Counted from the first letter of the stretch, positions 38,103-49,241 are shown. The stretch: DNA of 64,000 nt from Caulobacter henricii (GCF_001414055.1 NZ_CP013002.1:1798001-1862000), one strand, 5' to 3'. Notes: a model not told the origin generated them from the letters alone. Translations and numbers: made by a program.

Positions 38103-39170
38103 ATGAGCGAGTTCTTCTCCAACCCTGCCGTAACCTGGACCCTGCTGACCACCGGCGGGATCCTGCTGGTCGTGATCTGGGTGCTGCTCAGCCTGGCTTT
38201 CCTGCTGCTGGCCGACCGCAAGATCTGGGCCGGCGTCCAGATGCGCAAGGGCCCCAATGTCGTGGGTCCCTTCGGCCTGCTGCAGTCCTTCGCCGACTTC
38301 TTCAAGTTCGTGCTCAAGGAAATCATCATCCCGGCCGGTGCCGACAAGGTGGTCTTCATCCTGGCACCCCTGCTGAGCCTGGTTCTGGCCTTCGTCGGCT
38401 GGGCGGCCATACCGTTTGCCCCGGGCTGGGTCGTGTCCAACCTGAACGTCGGCATCCTGTACCTGCTGGCGATGAGCTCGCTGGGCGTCTACGGCATCAT
38501 CATGGGTGGCTGGGCTTCTAACTCGAAGTACCCCTTCCTGGGTGCCCTGCGCTCGGCGGCCCAGATGGTTTCCTACGAGGTTTCAATCGGCCTGATCATC
38601 ATCACGGTGATCCTGCTGGCCGGTTCGATGAATCTGACGACGATCGTCGAAGCCCAGTCCGGCTGGTTCTGGAACTGGAACGTCTTCGGCGGCGGCCTCA
38701 AGAACATCGTCCTGCTGCCGGTCATGGTGATCGCCATGGGCATGTTCTACATCTCGGCCCTGGCCGAGACCAACCGCCCGCCCTTCGACCTTCCCGAAGC
38801 CGAATCCGAGCTCGTGGCCGGCTATCAGGTCGAGTACAGCTCGACCCCGTACCTGCTGTTCATGGTCGCTGAATATTCGAACATCGTCCTGATGTGCGCG
38901 ATGATCAGCGTCCTGTTCTTTGGCGGCTGGAACCCGGGCTTCCCGACCGACTTCCTGGTGAGCTGGGGCTGGTGGGGTAACTTCTTCCTGGCCTTGGTGT
39001 TCTTCGCCAAGATCTGCTTCTGGTTCTTCATGATCGCCATGGCCAAGGCCATCGTGCCTCGCTACCGCTATGACCAGCTGATGCGTCTGGGCTGGAAGGT
39101 GTTCCTGCCCACCGCTCTGGTGCTGGTCGTCCTGGTCGCGGCCTGGCGCGTGTTTGGTCCGGGGGCCTGA
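38103..39170 (+). CDS. nuoH: NADH-quinone oxidoreductase subunit H
   Basis: 355 residues and about eight membrane helices. [22 protein letters not shown] and the acidic loop [20 protein letters not shown] are the conserved quinone-chamber segments (ND1 family). It forms the membrane anchor for the peripheral arm. The stop overlaps the lipoprotein start as TGATG. Confidence 0.96.
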   Translation: MSEFFSNPAVTWTLLTTGGILLVVIWVLLSLAFLLLADRKIWAGVQMRKGPNVVGPFGLLQSFADFFKFVLKEIIIPAGADKVVFILAPLLSLVLAFVGWAAIPFAPGWVVSNLNVGILYLLAMSSLGVYGIIMGGWASNSKYPFLGALRSAAQMVSYEVSIGLIIITVILLAGSMNLTTIVEAQSGWFWNWNVFGGGLKNIVLLPVMVIAMGMFYISALAETNRPPFDLPEAESELVAGYQVEYSSTPYLLFMVAEYSNIVLMCAMISVLFFGGWNPGFPTDFLVSWGWWGNFFLALVFFAKICFWFFMIAMAKAIVPRYRYDQLMRLGWKVFLPTALVLVVLVAAWRVFGPGA

Positions 39171-39409
39171 TGAACCGCCAAGTCGCCATTGCCCTGATGG
39201 GACTGACCTTCGCCTCCCTCGCGGCCTGTTCGGCCACGATGGCGTCGGACCGGTCCTATTCGCTGGGCCGCGGCGTGGTGAACTATGACGAACTCCGCCG
39301 GGCCGGCGACAAGTGCAAGGCCGACGGCGGGGTGCTGCAAGCCAAGCAGGACGGGGGAGATCCCGCCCAGCTTTCAAACTACACCTGCGTCATTCCGAAG
39401 GGTGATTGA
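39170..39409 (+). CDS. Small lipoprotein embedded in nuo
   Basis: 79 residues with a lipoprotein signal ending FASLAAC (lipobox Cys at residue 20). The mature part has two further Cys residues ([18 protein letters not shown]) that could form a disulfide in the periplasm. It is coupled to nuoH by a 1-nt overlap and followed by nuoI. Unknown function. Confidence 0.78.
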   Translation: MNRQVAIALMGLTFASLAACSATMASDRSYSLGRGVVNYDELRRAGDKCKADGGVLQAKQDGGDPAQLSNYTCVIPKGD

Positions 39410-39414
39410 CGGCC

Positions 39415-39906
39415 ATGATGCAACGCATATCCCAGGCGATTAAGGGCGCGGCCCTTCTCGACTTCGCCAACGCCTTCGGTCTGGCCATGAAGTACATGGC
39501 CGCGCCGAAGAAGACCGTCATCTATCCGAACGAGCGCAACCCGCAGTCGCCGCGCTTCCGGGGCGAGCATGCCCTGCGTCGCTATCCGTCGGGCGAGGAG
39601 CGCTGCATCGCGTGCAAGCTGTGCGAGGCCATCTGCCCCGCCCAGGCGATCACGATCGAGGCCGAACCGCGCGAGGACGGCAGCCGCCGGACGACCCGCT
39701 ACGACATCGACATGGTCAAGTGCATCTATTGCGGCCTGTGCCAGGAGGCCTGCCCGGTGGATGCGATCGTCGAAGGTCCGAACACCGAGTTCGCGACCGA
39801 GACGCGCGAAGAACTCTATTATGACAAGGAACGGCTTCTCGATAACGGCGACCGCTGGGAACGCCTGATCGCGAAGAATCTGGAGTTGGACGCGCCTTAC
39901 CGTTAA
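39415..39906 (+). CDS. nuoI: NADH-quinone oxidoreductase subunit I
   Basis: 163 residues from the ATG at 39415 ([11 protein letters not shown]); a second ATG follows directly. Two 4Fe-4S motifs, [12 protein letters not shown] and [12 protein letters not shown], supply clusters N6a and N6b. Sequence closely follows the Caulobacter protein as remembered. Confidence 0.96.
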   Translation: MMQRISQAIKGAALLDFANAFGLAMKYMAAPKKTVIYPNERNPQSPRFRGEHALRRYPSGEERCIACKLCEAICPAQAITIEAEPREDGSRRTTRYDIDMVKCIYCGLCQEACPVDAIVEGPNTEFATETREELYYDKERLLDNGDRWERLIAKNLELDAPYR

Positions 39907-39983
39907 GGACGGGGCGCGATTCCGAAGAGGGCGACGCGCCGATTGGCGCTGTTGTCGTGGATGTAGTTTTCAGGGGAGCAGCC

Positions 39984-40595
39984 TTGCAGGCGATCGCTTT
40001 CTATTTGCTGGCTTTTGTGACGCTGGCGGCGGGTCTTCTCGTCGTCTCGGCGCGAAACCCCGTGCACTCGGTGCTCTTCCTGATCACCGCCTTCTTCTCG
40101 GCCGCTGGCCTCTTCGTCCTGCTGGGCGCGGAGTTCCTCGCGATGCTGCTGATCGTCGTCTATGTCGGCGCGGTCGCGGTGCTGTTCCTGTTCGTGGTCA
40201 TGATGCTCGACGTCGACTTCGAGGAGCTGCGCAAGGGCTTCGCCCAGTACCTGCCGATCGGCGGACTGGTGGCGGGTGTGCTGACGCTGGAGATGATCTT
40301 CGTCGCCGCCACGGTCGCCACGAACGGCGCTGCCGGCAAGAACGCCCAGCCTCTGGCGTCGCCGGAAGGTGTCAGCAACACCGAGGCGATCGGTCGGGTG
40401 CTCTACACCGACTACGCCTTCTTCTTCCAGTTGGCTGGGATGGTTCTGCTGGTTGCCATGATCGGTGCCATTGTCCTGACCCTGCGCCACAAGCCGGGTG
40501 TCCGCCGCCAGAACATCGGCGATCAGGTCGCCCGTTCGCCGAAGACCGGCATGGAACTGGTTCAGATCAAGCCGGGTGAGGGGATCTCCGAATGA
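39984..40595 (+). CDS. nuoJ: NADH-quinone oxidoreductase subunit J
   Basis: 203 residues from a TTG at 39984, preceded by GGGGAG at 7 nt; an upstream GTG at 39957 lacks such a site. About five membrane helices; [22 protein letters not shown] and the helix-3 region [18 protein letters not shown] (with the pi-bulge of ND6) are conserved. Stop overlaps nuoK. Confidence 0.93.
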   Translation: MQAIAFYLLAFVTLAAGLLVVSARNPVHSVLFLITAFFSAAGLFVLLGAEFLAMLLIVVYVGAVAVLFLFVVMMLDVDFEELRKGFAQYLPIGGLVAGVLTLEMIFVAATVATNGAAGKNAQPLASPEGVSNTEAIGRVLYTDYAFFFQLAGMVLLVAMIGAIVLTLRHKPGVRRQNIGDQVARSPKTGMELVQIKPGEGISE

Positions 40596-40897
40596 TCGGC
40601 CTGTCGCACTATCTCGTTGTCGCTGCGATCCTCTTCACGATCGGCGTCTTCGGCATCTTCGTGAACCGCAAGAACATCATCGTCATCCTGATGTCGGTCG
40701 AGCTCATCCTGCTGGCCGTAAACATCAACCTGGTCTCGTTCTCGGCCTATCTGCACGACGTGGTTGGCCAGATCTTTGCGATGTTCGTGCTGACCGTCGC
40801 TGCGGCAGAGGCCGCCGTCGGCCTAGCCATCCTCGTTACCTTCTTCCGAAACCGCGGCGACATCGCGGTTGACGATGCCAGCATGATGAAGGGCTAA
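40592..40897 (+). CDS. nuoK: NADH-quinone oxidoreductase subunit K
   Basis: 101 residues, three membrane helices, the standard NuoK length. It carries the two membrane glutamates in [14 protein letters not shown] and [11 protein letters not shown] that belong to the proton path. It starts in ATGA with nuoJ. Confidence 0.96.
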   Translation: MIGLSHYLVVAAILFTIGVFGIFVNRKNIIVILMSVELILLAVNINLVSFSAYLHDVVGQIFAMFVLTVAAAEAAVGLAILVTFFRNRGDIAVDDASMMKG

Positions 40898-40905
40898 GCG
40901 ACATC

Positions 40906-42963
40906 ATGCAGTCTCTCGTCACCATCCTCGTTTTCGCCCCGCTGGTCGCGGCGATCATCGCGGGCCTGTTTGGCCGACGCATCGGCGACGTGGCCTCGCA
41001 AGCCGTCACGACCGGCGCCCTGCTGCTGGCCTGCGGCCTGTCCTGGTACACCTTCAGCCAGTGGACCTGGGGGCACATGGAGGCCTTCACGGTCACCCTG
41101 CTGCCGTTCATCCATATCGGCGACTTTGTCGCCAACTGGTCGATCCGTATCGACGCCCTGTCGGCCGTGATGCTGATCGTGGTCACGACGGTCTCGGCCC
41201 TCGTGCACATCTATTCCTGGGGCTATATGGCCGAGGACGACAGCAAGCCGCGGTTCTTCGCCTATCTGTCGCTGTTCACCTTCGCCATGCTGTCGCTGGT
41301 CACCGCCGCCGACTTCATGCAGCTGTTCTTCGGCTGGGAAGGGGTGGGTCTGGCCTCGTATCTGCTGATCGGTTTCTGGTTCAAGAAGCCCTCAGCCAGC
41401 GCCGCAGCGATCAAGGCCTTTGTGGTCAACCGGGTCGGTGACTTCGGCTTCGCCCTGGGCATCATGACCACCTACTGGGCGTTCGGAACGATCCAGTTCG
41501 CCGAGCTGTTCCCGCAGATCGCCGCCAATGCCGGCCGCACCTGGGAGTTTGTGGGCCACAGCTGGCCCCTGATGGATATTGCCTGCTTCCTGCTGTTCAT
41601 CGGCGCGATGGGCAAGTCGGCGCAGTTCTTCCTGCACACCTGGCTTCCCGACGCCATGGAAGGCCCAACCCCGGTCTCGGCCCTGATCCACGCGGCCACC
41701 ATGGTCACGGCCGGCGTCTACATGCTGTGCCTGCTGTCGCCGATGTTCGAGTATGCCCCCATCGCCAAGAACATCGTCACGGTGATCGGCGCGATTACGG
41801 CCCTGTTCGCCGCCACGGTCGGCCTGACCCAGAACGATATCAAGCGGGTCATCGCCTATTCGACCTGTTCGCAGCTGGGCTACATGTTCTTCGCGGCCGG
41901 CATCGGTGCCTATCAGGCGGCCATGTTCCACCTGTTCACCCACGCCTTCTTTAAGGCCCTGCTGTTCCTGGGTGCCGGTTCGGTGATCCACGGCATGCAC
42001 CATGAACAAGACATGCGTCGCTATGGTGCCTTGGCCAAGCTGCTGCCAGTGACCTTCATCGCCATGACCATCGGCACGATTGCGATTACGGGACTCGGCT
42101 TCCCGCCGCTCCACCTGGGCTTCGCCGGCTTCTATTCGAAGGACACGATTATCGAGGCGGCCTTTGCGGCAGGCGGCGAGAATTCCATCGCCATGTTCGC
42201 CTTCGTCATCGGCCTGCTGGTGGCCGGCCTGACTGCCTTCTATTCCTGGCGCCTGGCCTTCTTCACCTTCAATGGTCACGCCCGCTGGGGTCATGACGAT
42301 CACGGCCATGACGCACACGCCGCCCATGGCCATGACGACCATGCTGCGCCCGCCTCTGCTGATCACGGCCACGACGATCATGGCCATGGCCATGACCACA
42401 AGCCGCACGAAAGCCCGCTGATCATGCTGTTCCCGCTGGTGGTGCTGTCGATCGGGGCTGTTCTGGCCGGCTTCGTGTTCGTCGAATACTTCGTCGGCCA
42501 CCATCAGGAAGAATTCTGGCGCGGCGCGATTTACAACGCCCCGACCAACTATGTCCTGCATTTGGCCCATGAGGTTCCGACCTGGGTGAAGTGGGCACCG
42601 CTGGTCGCGTCCGTTCTGGGCCTGCTGGGTGCCTTCTACGTCTACATTCTGAAAGAAGGCCTGGGTGCCAAACTCGCCGCCCGCAACGGCCCGCTGTACG
42701 TGTTCTTCTACAACAAGTGGTTCTTCGACGAACTGTACCAAGCCACCTTCGTGCGCGCGGCCAAGTTCCTGGGTGACCTGTTCTGGAAGGGCGGTGATCA
42801 GAAGATCATCGACGGGCTTGGACCTGACGGTGTCAGCGCCCTGAGCTACGAGGTCGGCCGCCGGACCGGCAAGCTCCAGACCGGCTATGTCTATCACTAT
42901 GCGTTTGTCATGCTGCTCGGCGTCGCCGGTCTGCTTGGCTTCGCCCTGTACGCCTTCCATTGA
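40906..42963 (+). CDS. nuoL: NADH-quinone oxidoreductase subunit L
   Basis: 685 residues of the distal antiporter-like subunit (ND5). [19 protein letters not shown] and [27 protein letters not shown] are conserved proton-channel segments. Between helices, residues 458-501 form a striking His/Asp-rich insert ([30 protein letters not shown]) that could bind divalent metal. The C-terminal lateral helix region follows. Confidence 0.95.
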   Translation: MQSLVTILVFAPLVAAIIAGLFGRRIGDVASQAVTTGALLLACGLSWYTFSQWTWGHMEAFTVTLLPFIHIGDFVANWSIRIDALSAVMLIVVTTVSALVHIYSWGYMAEDDSKPRFFAYLSLFTFAMLSLVTAADFMQLFFGWEGVGLASYLLIGFWFKKPSASAAAIKAFVVNRVGDFGFALGIMTTYWAFGTIQFAELFPQIAANAGRTWEFVGHSWPLMDIACFLLFIGAMGKSAQFFLHTWLPDAMEGPTPVSALIHAATMVTAGVYMLCLLSPMFEYAPIAKNIVTVIGAITALFAATVGLTQNDIKRVIAYSTCSQLGYMFFAAGIGAYQAAMFHLFTHAFFKALLFLGAGSVIHGMHHEQDMRRYGALAKLLPVTFIAMTIGTIAITGLGFPPLHLGFAGFYSKDTIIEAAFAAGGENSIAMFAFVIGLLVAGLTAFYSWRLAFFTFNGHARWGHDDHGHDAHAAHGHDDHAAPASADHGHDDHGHGHDHKPHESPLIMLFPLVVLSIGAVLAGFVFVEYFVGHHQEEFWRGAIYNAPTNYVLHLAHEVPTWVKWAPLVASVLGLLGAFYVYILKEGLGAKLAARNGPLYVFFYNKWFFDELYQATFVRAAKFLGDLFWKGGDQKIIDGLGPDGVSALSYEVGRRTGKLQTGYVYHYAFVMLLGVAGLLGFALYAFH

Positions 42964-42977
42964 GGGGGACGGAGCTT

Positions 42978-44462
42978 ATGAGCGGCCTTCTCAGCCTGAC
43001 CACTTTCGCCCCGCTCGCCGGCGTCGCCATCCTTCTGGCGGTTCGCGCGATCAAGGGTGACAATGCGGCTACCGACGCCCTGGCCAAATGGATCGCCCTG
43101 GCGACCACGCTGGTCACTTTCGCGCTGTCGATCCTGATGGTCGCCCAGTTCGACCCCAAGAACCCGGGCTTCCAGTTCGTGGAAGACGTGTCGTGGTTTG
43201 CGGGCCTGCACTACCGGATGGGCGTTGACGGGATCTCGATCCTATTCGTCCTGCTGACGGCCTTTCTGCTGCCGATCTGTATCCTCGCCAGCTGGCGCTC
43301 GATCGAGAAGCGGCTCGTCGAATATTTGATCTGTTTCCTGGTTCTGGAGACCCTGGTCATTGGCGTCTTCTGTGCGCTGGACCTGATCCTCTTCTACCTG
43401 TTCTTCGAAGGCGGCCTGGTGCCGATGTTCCTGATCATCGGAATCTGGGGCGGGAAGCGCCGGATCTATGCGGCCTACAAGTTCTTCCTCTACACCCTGC
43501 TTGGCTCGGTGCTTATGCTGGCCGCCGTCCTGGCGATGATCACCATCTCGGGCACCTCTTCGATCCCCGAACTGATGACCTTCAAGTTCGCCCCGTGGCT
43601 CCAGACCTGGCTGTGGCTGGCCTTCTTCGCCAGCTTCGCGGTGAAGATGCCGATGTGGCCGGTCCACACCTGGTTGCCTGATGCCCACGTTGAGGCACCG
43701 ACGGCCGGTTCGGTCATCCTGGCGGGCATCCTGCTGAAGATGGGTGGCTATGGCTTCATGCGCTTCAGCCTGCCGATGTTCCCCAATGCCTCGGATATGT
43801 TCCAGCCGCTGGTGTTTGCGATGTCGGCCATCGCGATTGTTTACACCTCGCTGGTTGCCTTCCGTCAGACCGACATCAAGAAGCTCATCGCCTATTCGTC
43901 CGTCGCCCATATGGGTTTTGTGACCATGGGGATCTTCTCGGGCAATGCGGCGGGCGAGCAGGGCGCGATCTTCCAGATGCTGAGCCACGGGGTGATTTCC
44001 GGCGCGCTCTTCCTCTGCGTCGGCGTCGTCTATGACCGCATGCACACCCGAGAGATCGCCTTTTATGGCGGCCTGACCAATCGCATGCCTTTGTACGCCG
44101 CGACCTTCCTGCTGTTCACCATGGGCAATGTCGGCCTGCCGGGCACCTCGGGTTTCGTCGGCGAAATCCTGACCATGACCGGTGTGTATCAAGCCTCGAC
44201 CTGGACGGCGGTGTTCGCTGCGAGCGGTGTGATCCTCTCGGCCATGTACGCCCTGACGCTCTATCGTCGGGTGATGTTCGGTGAGATCGTCAATCCTGAA
44301 CTGAAGACGATCACCGACCTCGACAAGCGCGAGATCCTGATCTTCGCGCCGCTGATCATCTCGACCCTGGTGCTCGGCATCTATCCGAATTTCGTATTTG
44401 ACCTGACCGCGTCGTCCGTCGACGCGCTGGTCGGCGCCTGGCGCGCCGCCTTGGCCGGGTGA
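42978..44462 (+). CDS. nuoM: NADH-quinone oxidoreductase subunit M
   Basis: 494 residues from the ATG at 42978 behind GGAG. Antiporter-like subunit (ND4) with about 14 helices; [23 protein letters not shown] is the channel signature, and Glu in the [11 protein letters not shown] helix is the expected membrane carboxylate. Confidence 0.96.
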   Translation: MSGLLSLTTFAPLAGVAILLAVRAIKGDNAATDALAKWIALATTLVTFALSILMVAQFDPKNPGFQFVEDVSWFAGLHYRMGVDGISILFVLLTAFLLPICILASWRSIEKRLVEYLICFLVLETLVIGVFCALDLILFYLFFEGGLVPMFLIIGIWGGKRRIYAAYKFFLYTLLGSVLMLAAVLAMITISGTSSIPELMTFKFAPWLQTWLWLAFFASFAVKMPMWPVHTWLPDAHVEAPTAGSVILAGILLKMGGYGFMRFSLPMFPNASDMFQPLVFAMSAIAIVYTSLVAFRQTDIKKLIAYSSVAHMGFVTMGIFSGNAAGEQGAIFQMLSHGVISGALFLCVGVVYDRMHTREIAFYGGLTNRMPLYAATFLLFTMGNVGLPGTSGFVGEILTMTGVYQASTWTAVFAASGVILSAMYALTLYRRVMFGEIVNPELKTITDLDKREILIFAPLIISTLVLGIYPNFVFDLTASSVDALVGAWRAALAG

Positions 44463-44469
44463 GGGACTG

Positions 44470-45909
44470 ATGACGCTTTCAGCCAATCTTTCGCTGATCC
44501 TCCCTGAGGTCATTCTCGCGGGTTCAGCCCTCGTGCTGCTGGTCTGGGGTGCGTTCCAGGGCAAGACGAGCCCCCTGTTCACTCTGGCCGCTGTGGCGGC
44601 GCTGCTGGCGGCGGCCGTCGCTGCGGTCGTCGGGCCGCACGGACACGCCTTCAATGGCGTCTATTCGGCAGATGCTGCGGCGACCTACGCCAAGGTCGCC
44701 ATCTTTATCTCGAGCGCCATCGGCATCGTGCTGGGCGACCGCTGGCTGGCCCAGCGTGGGGATCAGAAGTTCGAGTATGCGGTGTTGGTGATCCTGGCGG
44801 CGCTGGGCATGGGCGTCACCGCCTCGGCCGGCGACCTGATCAGCCTCTATATCGGCGTCGAACTTCAGTCCCTGGCGCTCTATGTGCTGGCGGCCTTCCG
44901 CCGTGACGATGCCAAAGCCTCCGAAGCCGGCCTCAAGTACTTCGTCCTGGGTGCCCTGTCATCGGGCCTGCTGCTTTACGGTTCGTCGCTGATCTACGGC
45001 TTTGCGGGTTCCACCCGGTTCGCTGACATTGCCGCCGCCGCCCATGGCACACACGGCGTGGGTCTGCTGTTTGGTCTGGTGTTCCTGATCTGCGGTCTGG
45101 CGTTCAAGGTCTCTGCCGCGCCGTTCCATATGTGGACACCGGACGTTTATGAGGGTGCGCCGACTCCGGTCGTGGGCTTCTTTGCAGCCGCGCCCAAGCT
45201 GGCGGCCATGATGATGTTCGCCCGCGTGCTGGGCGACGCCTTCCCGGACTCCGTCGCTCAATGGCGCCAGGTCCTGGTGATCGCCGCCCTGATCTCGGTC
45301 TTTGTCGGTGCCTTCGCGGGCCTGGCCCAGACCAACCTCAAGCGTCTGTGGGCCTATAGCTCGATCGCCAATGTCGGCTATGCCCTGCTGGGCGTCGCCA
45401 CCGGCGGAGAGACCGGCCTGCATGCCATGCTGGTCTTCATGGTGCTCTATATGGTCGACGTGACCGGCTTCTTTGCCTGCCTTCAGGCCCTGAGCCGCAA
45501 CGGCAAGCCGATGGAAACCATCGAGGACATGGCCGGCCTGATCAAGGAACGTCCGGGCATCGCCCTCGCCATGACGGCCTTCTCGCTGTCGGCTCTCGGC
45601 CTGCCGCCGTTCTCTGGCTTCTGGTCGAAGTTTTATGTCTTCAAGGCCGCGATCGGCACGGGCGACGTGATGATGCAGTGGGCCGCCGTGTTGGGCCTGG
45701 TCGGAAGCGTGGTTGGGGCCTTCTACTATCTGCGCCTGATCAAGAGCATCTGGTTCGACGCTGCCAAGGGGCCTGTCGATGCGCCTGCGCCTGCGGCGCG
45801 GGCCGTAGGCTTCGCAGCGGCACTGTTTTCGTTCCCGGTGGTTCTGGTTGCCCTGGTCTGGCTAGACCCGGCTGCAAAGGCAGCCGCAGCGGCCTTTGGC
45901 CACGCGTGA
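44470..45909 (+). CDS. nuoN: NADH-quinone oxidoreductase subunit N
   Basis: 479 residues of the third antiporter-like subunit (ND2). LYIGVELQSLALYVLAAFRRDD and FKVSAAPFHMWTPDVYEGAPTPV are typical. It ends the canonical fourteen-gene set, and its stop is directly followed by birA with no terminator. Confidence 0.96.
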   Translation: MTLSANLSLILPEVILAGSALVLLVWGAFQGKTSPLFTLAAVAALLAAAVAAVVGPHGHAFNGVYSADAAATYAKVAIFISSAIGIVLGDRWLAQRGDQKFEYAVLVILAALGMGVTASAGDLISLYIGVELQSLALYVLAAFRRDDAKASEAGLKYFVLGALSSGLLLYGSSLIYGFAGSTRFADIAAAAHGTHGVGLLFGLVFLICGLAFKVSAAPFHMWTPDVYEGAPTPVVGFFAAAPKLAAMMMFARVLGDAFPDSVAQWRQVLVIAALISVFVGAFAGLAQTNLKRLWAYSSIANVGYALLGVATGGETGLHAMLVFMVLYMVDVTGFFACLQALSRNGKPMETIEDMAGLIKERPGIALAMTAFSLSALGLPPFSGFWSKFYVFKAAIGTGDVMMQWAAVLGLVGSVVGAFYYLRLIKSIWFDAAKGPVDAPAPAARAVGFAAALFSFPVVLVALVWLDPAAKAAAAAFGHA

Positions 45910-45910
45910 C

Positions 45911-46672
45911 GTGACGGGCGAACCCCCAGCGCCTGCAGCGCCGCCTGTCGTCGTCTTTGACGAGATTGACTCCACCAACGCCGAGGCGCGCCGTCGCGCC
46001 GAGGCGGGCGAGCTCGGGCCTGTCTGGCTTCTGGGCTTGAGGCAGAGCGCTGGCCGTGGCCGGAGGGGGCGGGCCTGGGAAACAGGCGCAGGCAATCTCG
46101 CGGCGACTCTGCTCTTTTCAACCGACAAGCCGCCGGCAGTGGCCGCCCAGGTGTCGTTCGTGGCAGCGCTTGCCGTGGCAGACCTGCTGGCGAGTTTTGT
46201 TCCGTCCCAAAGGGTCAGTCTGAAATGGCCGAACGACCCGATGCTCGATGGATTGAAGGTCAGCGGAATACTGGTTGAATCCGGCACGCGGCCTTCGGGA
46301 GGCCTTTGGATCGCAGTTGGCTTCGGGGTCAACCTGGCCGCCAAACCGCTCGAAAGTGAACGTCCAGCGACCGCTTTGTCGGTTCATCTTGCTGGCGCGC
46401 CGCCCTTGCCCACTGAGGCTGTTCAGATTCTGGCCGAGGCCTTCGACCGTTGGTCGCTGGTTTGGGACAGCCTGGGATTCCCGGCCATTGCTGACGCCTG
46501 GACGGCAAGAGCCCACGGTCTGGGCGCGCCTTGTGTAGCGCGATTGGGGACTGAGACCGTCGAGGGCATAGCCGAAGGGCTGGATGATGACGGTGCTCTG
46601 AGGCTTCGTTTGCCTGATGGGCGCTTGCGGCGCATCACAGCTGGCGATGTCTTTTTCGGCGAGGCGATTTGA
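45911..46672 (+). CDS. birA: Biotin--[acetyl-CoA-carboxylase] ligase
   Basis: 253 residues from a GTG 1 nt after the nuoN stop; a TTG at 45896 would add five residues and overlap nuo[39 protein letters not shown] and KVSGILVES form the biotinyl-AMP site, with a small C-terminal SH3-like domain. There is no N-terminal DNA-binding domain, so it is an enzyme only and not the biotin-operon repressor type. Confidence 0.93.
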   Translation: MTGEPPAPAAPPVVVFDEIDSTNAEARRRAEAGELGPVWLLGLRQSAGRGRRGRAWETGAGNLAATLLFSTDKPPAVAAQVSFVAALAVADLLASFVPSQRVSLKWPNDPMLDGLKVSGILVESGTRPSGGLWIAVGFGVNLAAKPLESERPATALSVHLAGAPPLPTEAVQILAEAFDRWSLVWDSLGFPAIADAWTARAHGLGAPCVARLGTETVEGIAEGLDDDGALRLRLPDGRLRRITAGDVFFGEAI

Positions 46673-47448
46673 TGCTGCTGGCGATCGAACAAGGCAATAC
46701 CAACACCATGTTCGCCATCCATGATGGCGAGCGTTGGATTGCCCAGTGGAGGTCCGCGACGGAGAGCACGCGCACCGCCGATGAATATGTCGTCTGGCTG
46801 TCCCAACTGCTGTCCATGCAGGGTCTGGGATTCAGGGCCATCGATGCCTGCATCATCTCGAGCGTGGTGCCGCAGTCGATTTTCAATCTGCGCAACCTGT
46901 CTCGGCGCTATCTCAATGTCGAACCCCTCGTGATCGGCGAGAACGCCAAGCTTGGGGTGGATGTCCGGATTGAAAAGCCGTCAGAGGCCGGTGCGGACCG
47001 TCTGGTCAACGCCGTCGGGGCCAGCATGGTCTATCCGGGCCCCCTGATCGTGATCGATAGCGGCACGGCGACCACCTTTGACATCGTCGCTGCCGATGGA
47101 GCCTTTGAAGGCGGGATCATCGCGCCAGGCATCAATCTCTCCATGCAGGCCCTGCACGAGGCGGCGGCCAAGCTCCCGCGGATCGCAATCCAAAGGCCGG
47201 CTCGCGTGGTCGGCAAGGACACCGTCGGCGCGATGCAATCCGGCGTGTTCTGGGGCTATATCGCCCTGATCGAAGGCCTGATCACGCGGATCAAGGCCGA
47301 ACGCTCAGAATCCATGACCGTGGTCGCAACGGGCGGCGTCGCATCCCTGTTTGAAGGTGCGACCGACAGCATCGACCACTTCGATCCCGATTTGACCATT
47401 CGTGGTCTCCTGGAAATTCACCGTCGCAACACCATCTCAGAGACCTGA
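46672..47448 (+). CDS. coaX: Type III pantothenate kinase
   Basis: 258 residues from the ATG at 46672, sharing one base with the birA stop. ASKHA-fold kinase for the first step of CoA synthesis: phosphate loop [25 protein letters not shown], and [11 protein letters not shown]. The family usually has Asp where this protein has Glu in the first motif (D-x-GNT); Caulobacter orthologues appear to share the change. Adjacent to birA, a frequent pairing. Confidence 0.93.
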   Translation: MLLAIEQGNTNTMFAIHDGERWIAQWRSATESTRTADEYVVWLSQLLSMQGLGFRAIDACIISSVVPQSIFNLRNLSRRYLNVEPLVIGENAKLGVDVRIEKPSEAGADRLVNAVGASMVYPGPLIVIDSGTATTFDIVAADGAFEGGIIAPGINLSMQALHEAAAKLPRIAIQRPARVVGKDTVGAMQSGVFWGYIALIEGLITRIKAERSESMTVVATGGVASLFEGATDSIDHFDPDLTIRGLLEIHRRNTISET

Positions 47449-49127
47449 TGACAAAATCCTCCCAAGACGAACTCGTCTTCCTGCCGCTAGGCGGGTCGAA
47501 CGAGATCGGCATGAATTTCAATCTCTATGGCTTTGGGCCTGCCCATGATCGCAAGTGGATCGTGGTCGATCTTGGTGTGACCTTCGGCGATCAGACAACG
47601 CCCGGCGTCGAGATCATCCTGCCGGATCCCGAATACATCGAGGCCTATGCCGACGACATTCTGGGCATTGTCCTGACCCACGCCCATGAAGATCACCTTG
47701 GTGCCGTCCACTGGCTATGGCCCCGTCTGAAGGCCCCGGTCTACGCAACCCCGTTCACAGCCTTCCTGCTCCGGGAAAAGCTGCGCGACGCTCGTCTGCT
47801 GGACGAGGTCTCGATCACCGAGATTCCATTGGGTGGACAGTTCAAGATCGGCCCCTTCGATCTGGAAATGATCACCCTGACGCACTCGATCCCGGAACCC
47901 AATGGTCTGGCGATCAAGACCCCGCTGGGAACGATCCTGCACACGGGCGACTGGAAGATCGACCCGAACCCGCAACTGGGCGAAGCCACAGACATCGAAG
48001 GCCTCCGTCGTCTCGGTGACGAAGGCGTTCTGGCCATGGTCTGTGACTCGACCAACGTCTTCGTGGATGGCGAGGCCGGCTCTGAGGCCGATGTGCGCGT
48101 GGCGATGAACAGGCTGATCTCGGGCCTTAGCGGCAAGATCGCCGTCGCCTGCTTTGCCTCGAACGTTGCCCGCATGGACACCGTCATTCGCGCCGCTCAA
48201 GCCGCCGGACGCAAGGTTTGCCTGGCCGGCCGCTCAATGCACCGCATGGCCGCAGCGGCCCGATCGGTCGGCTTCCTGACGGGACTAGAGCCGTTTGTAA
48301 CAGACGATCAAGCCAAGTATCTGCCGGAGAACGAGGTCCTGTTCCTGTGCACGGGCAGTCAGGGCGAGGCGAGGGCAGCCTTGTCCCGTATTGCCGAGGG
48401 CAACCATCCGCATGTGAAGCTCTCACAAGGCGACCACGTGATTTTCAGCTCGCGGGTCATTCCGGGCAATGAAATCCCGATCCGCAACCTGCAGAACAAG
48501 TTGGCCGACCGAGGTGTCCGTCTGCATACCGAGCGCGATACGCCCGGCATCCACGTCAGCGGTCACCCCTGTCGGGATGAGCTCAAGCAGATGTACCAGT
48601 GGGTGCGTCCAGAGATCGCTGTCCCGACCCATGGGGAGCGGCGCCACCTGATCGAGCATGCGGCCTTTGCCAAGGATCTGCAGGTTCCACACGCCATTTC
48701 GCCGCGCAACGGTGACATGGTTCGCCTGGCCCCAGGCCACCCCGAGATCATCGACGAGGTTCCGTCTGGTCGTCTCTATGTTGATGGCGGCGTCGTGACG
48801 CCCGAGAATGGTCAAGCCCTGAGAGAGCGTCGACACGCGGCGTTCAACGGCATGTTGGCCGTCTCAATCGTCATTGACGGCAAGAACCGCATCGTCTCTG
48901 GGCCGCAGGTTCGCGGCTTGGGTCTCGCAGGCGACAAGGACTACCCGCTGGACGAAGCCATGGATGATCTGGCTGAGGAAGCCGAGAGCGCCTTCAAGCG
49001 CCTGGGCGGCGACGACAGGGAAAGCGACGAAGCGATCGAGAATGCGATTTCTCGCGCGGTAAAAAAGGCTGCTTTCCGCATCTGGGAGCGCAAGCCTGTG
49101 GTCGAGACCACCGTTTTGCGCACCTGA
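47448..49127 (+). CDS. rnj: Ribonuclease J
   Basis: 559-residue metallo-beta-lactamase/beta-CASP nuclease. The zinc site HAHEDH is at 78-83, followed by HTGDWKID and the beta-CASP part with VPTHGERRHL and VSGHPCRDEL. RNase J matures rRNA and degrades mRNA from the 5' end, and is common in alphaproteobacteria. Starts 1 nt inside the coaX stop, so birA, coaX and rnj are coupled. Confidence 0.93.
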   Translation: MTKSSQDELVFLPLGGSNEIGMNFNLYGFGPAHDRKWIVVDLGVTFGDQTTPGVEIILPDPEYIEAYADDILGIVLTHAHEDHLGAVHWLWPRLKAPVYATPFTAFLLREKLRDARLLDEVSITEIPLGGQFKIGPFDLEMITLTHSIPEPNGLAIKTPLGTILHTGDWKIDPNPQLGEATDIEGLRRLGDEGVLAMVCDSTNVFVDGEAGSEADVRVAMNRLISGLSGKIAVACFASNVARMDTVIRAAQAAGRKVCLAGRSMHRMAAAARSVGFLTGLEPFVTDDQAKYLPENEVLFLCTGSQGEARAALSRIAEGNHPHVKLSQGDHVIFSSRVIPGNEIPIRNLQNKLADRGVRLHTERDTPGIHVSGHPCRDELKQMYQWVRPEIAVPTHGERRHLIEHAAFAKDLQVPHAISPRNGDMVRLAPGHPEIIDEVPSGRLYVDGGVVTPENGQALRERRHAAFNGMLAVSIVIDGKNRIVSGPQVRGLGLAGDKDYPLDEAMDDLAEEAESAFKRLGGDDRESDEAIENAISRAVKKAAFRIWERKPVVETTVLRT

Positions 49128-49143
49128 CATCTAGCAAGCGACT

Positions 49144-49170
49144 GCCCGCCGTGATTTCGCCACGGCGGGC
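49144..49170 (+). terminator. Hairpin after rnj, possible terminator
   Basis: GCCCGCCGTG (49144-49153) pairs perfectly with CACGGCGGGC (49161-49170). There is no U tract, so it may be a 3' stabiliser or Rho-assisted end of the long nuo-rnj transcript. Confidence 0.45.
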
Positions 49171-49241
49171 GCAACCTGTTCGCGCCAGGGCCTAGATGTT
49201 AGGTCTTCGCGCGGGCAATTGGATAGGCAGGACTAAGGGCC

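Noticed and set aside
42277..42410. DNA tandem repeat or CRISPR-like array in the GAT/CAC-rich tract
   Set aside because: Units are irregular, in frame, and translated as part of NuoL; there are no spacers.
41392..42960. A 522-codon open frame on the minus strand
   Set aside because: Antisense to nuoL; its Met/Val/Ala-rich stretch is the reverse of the His-rich loop.
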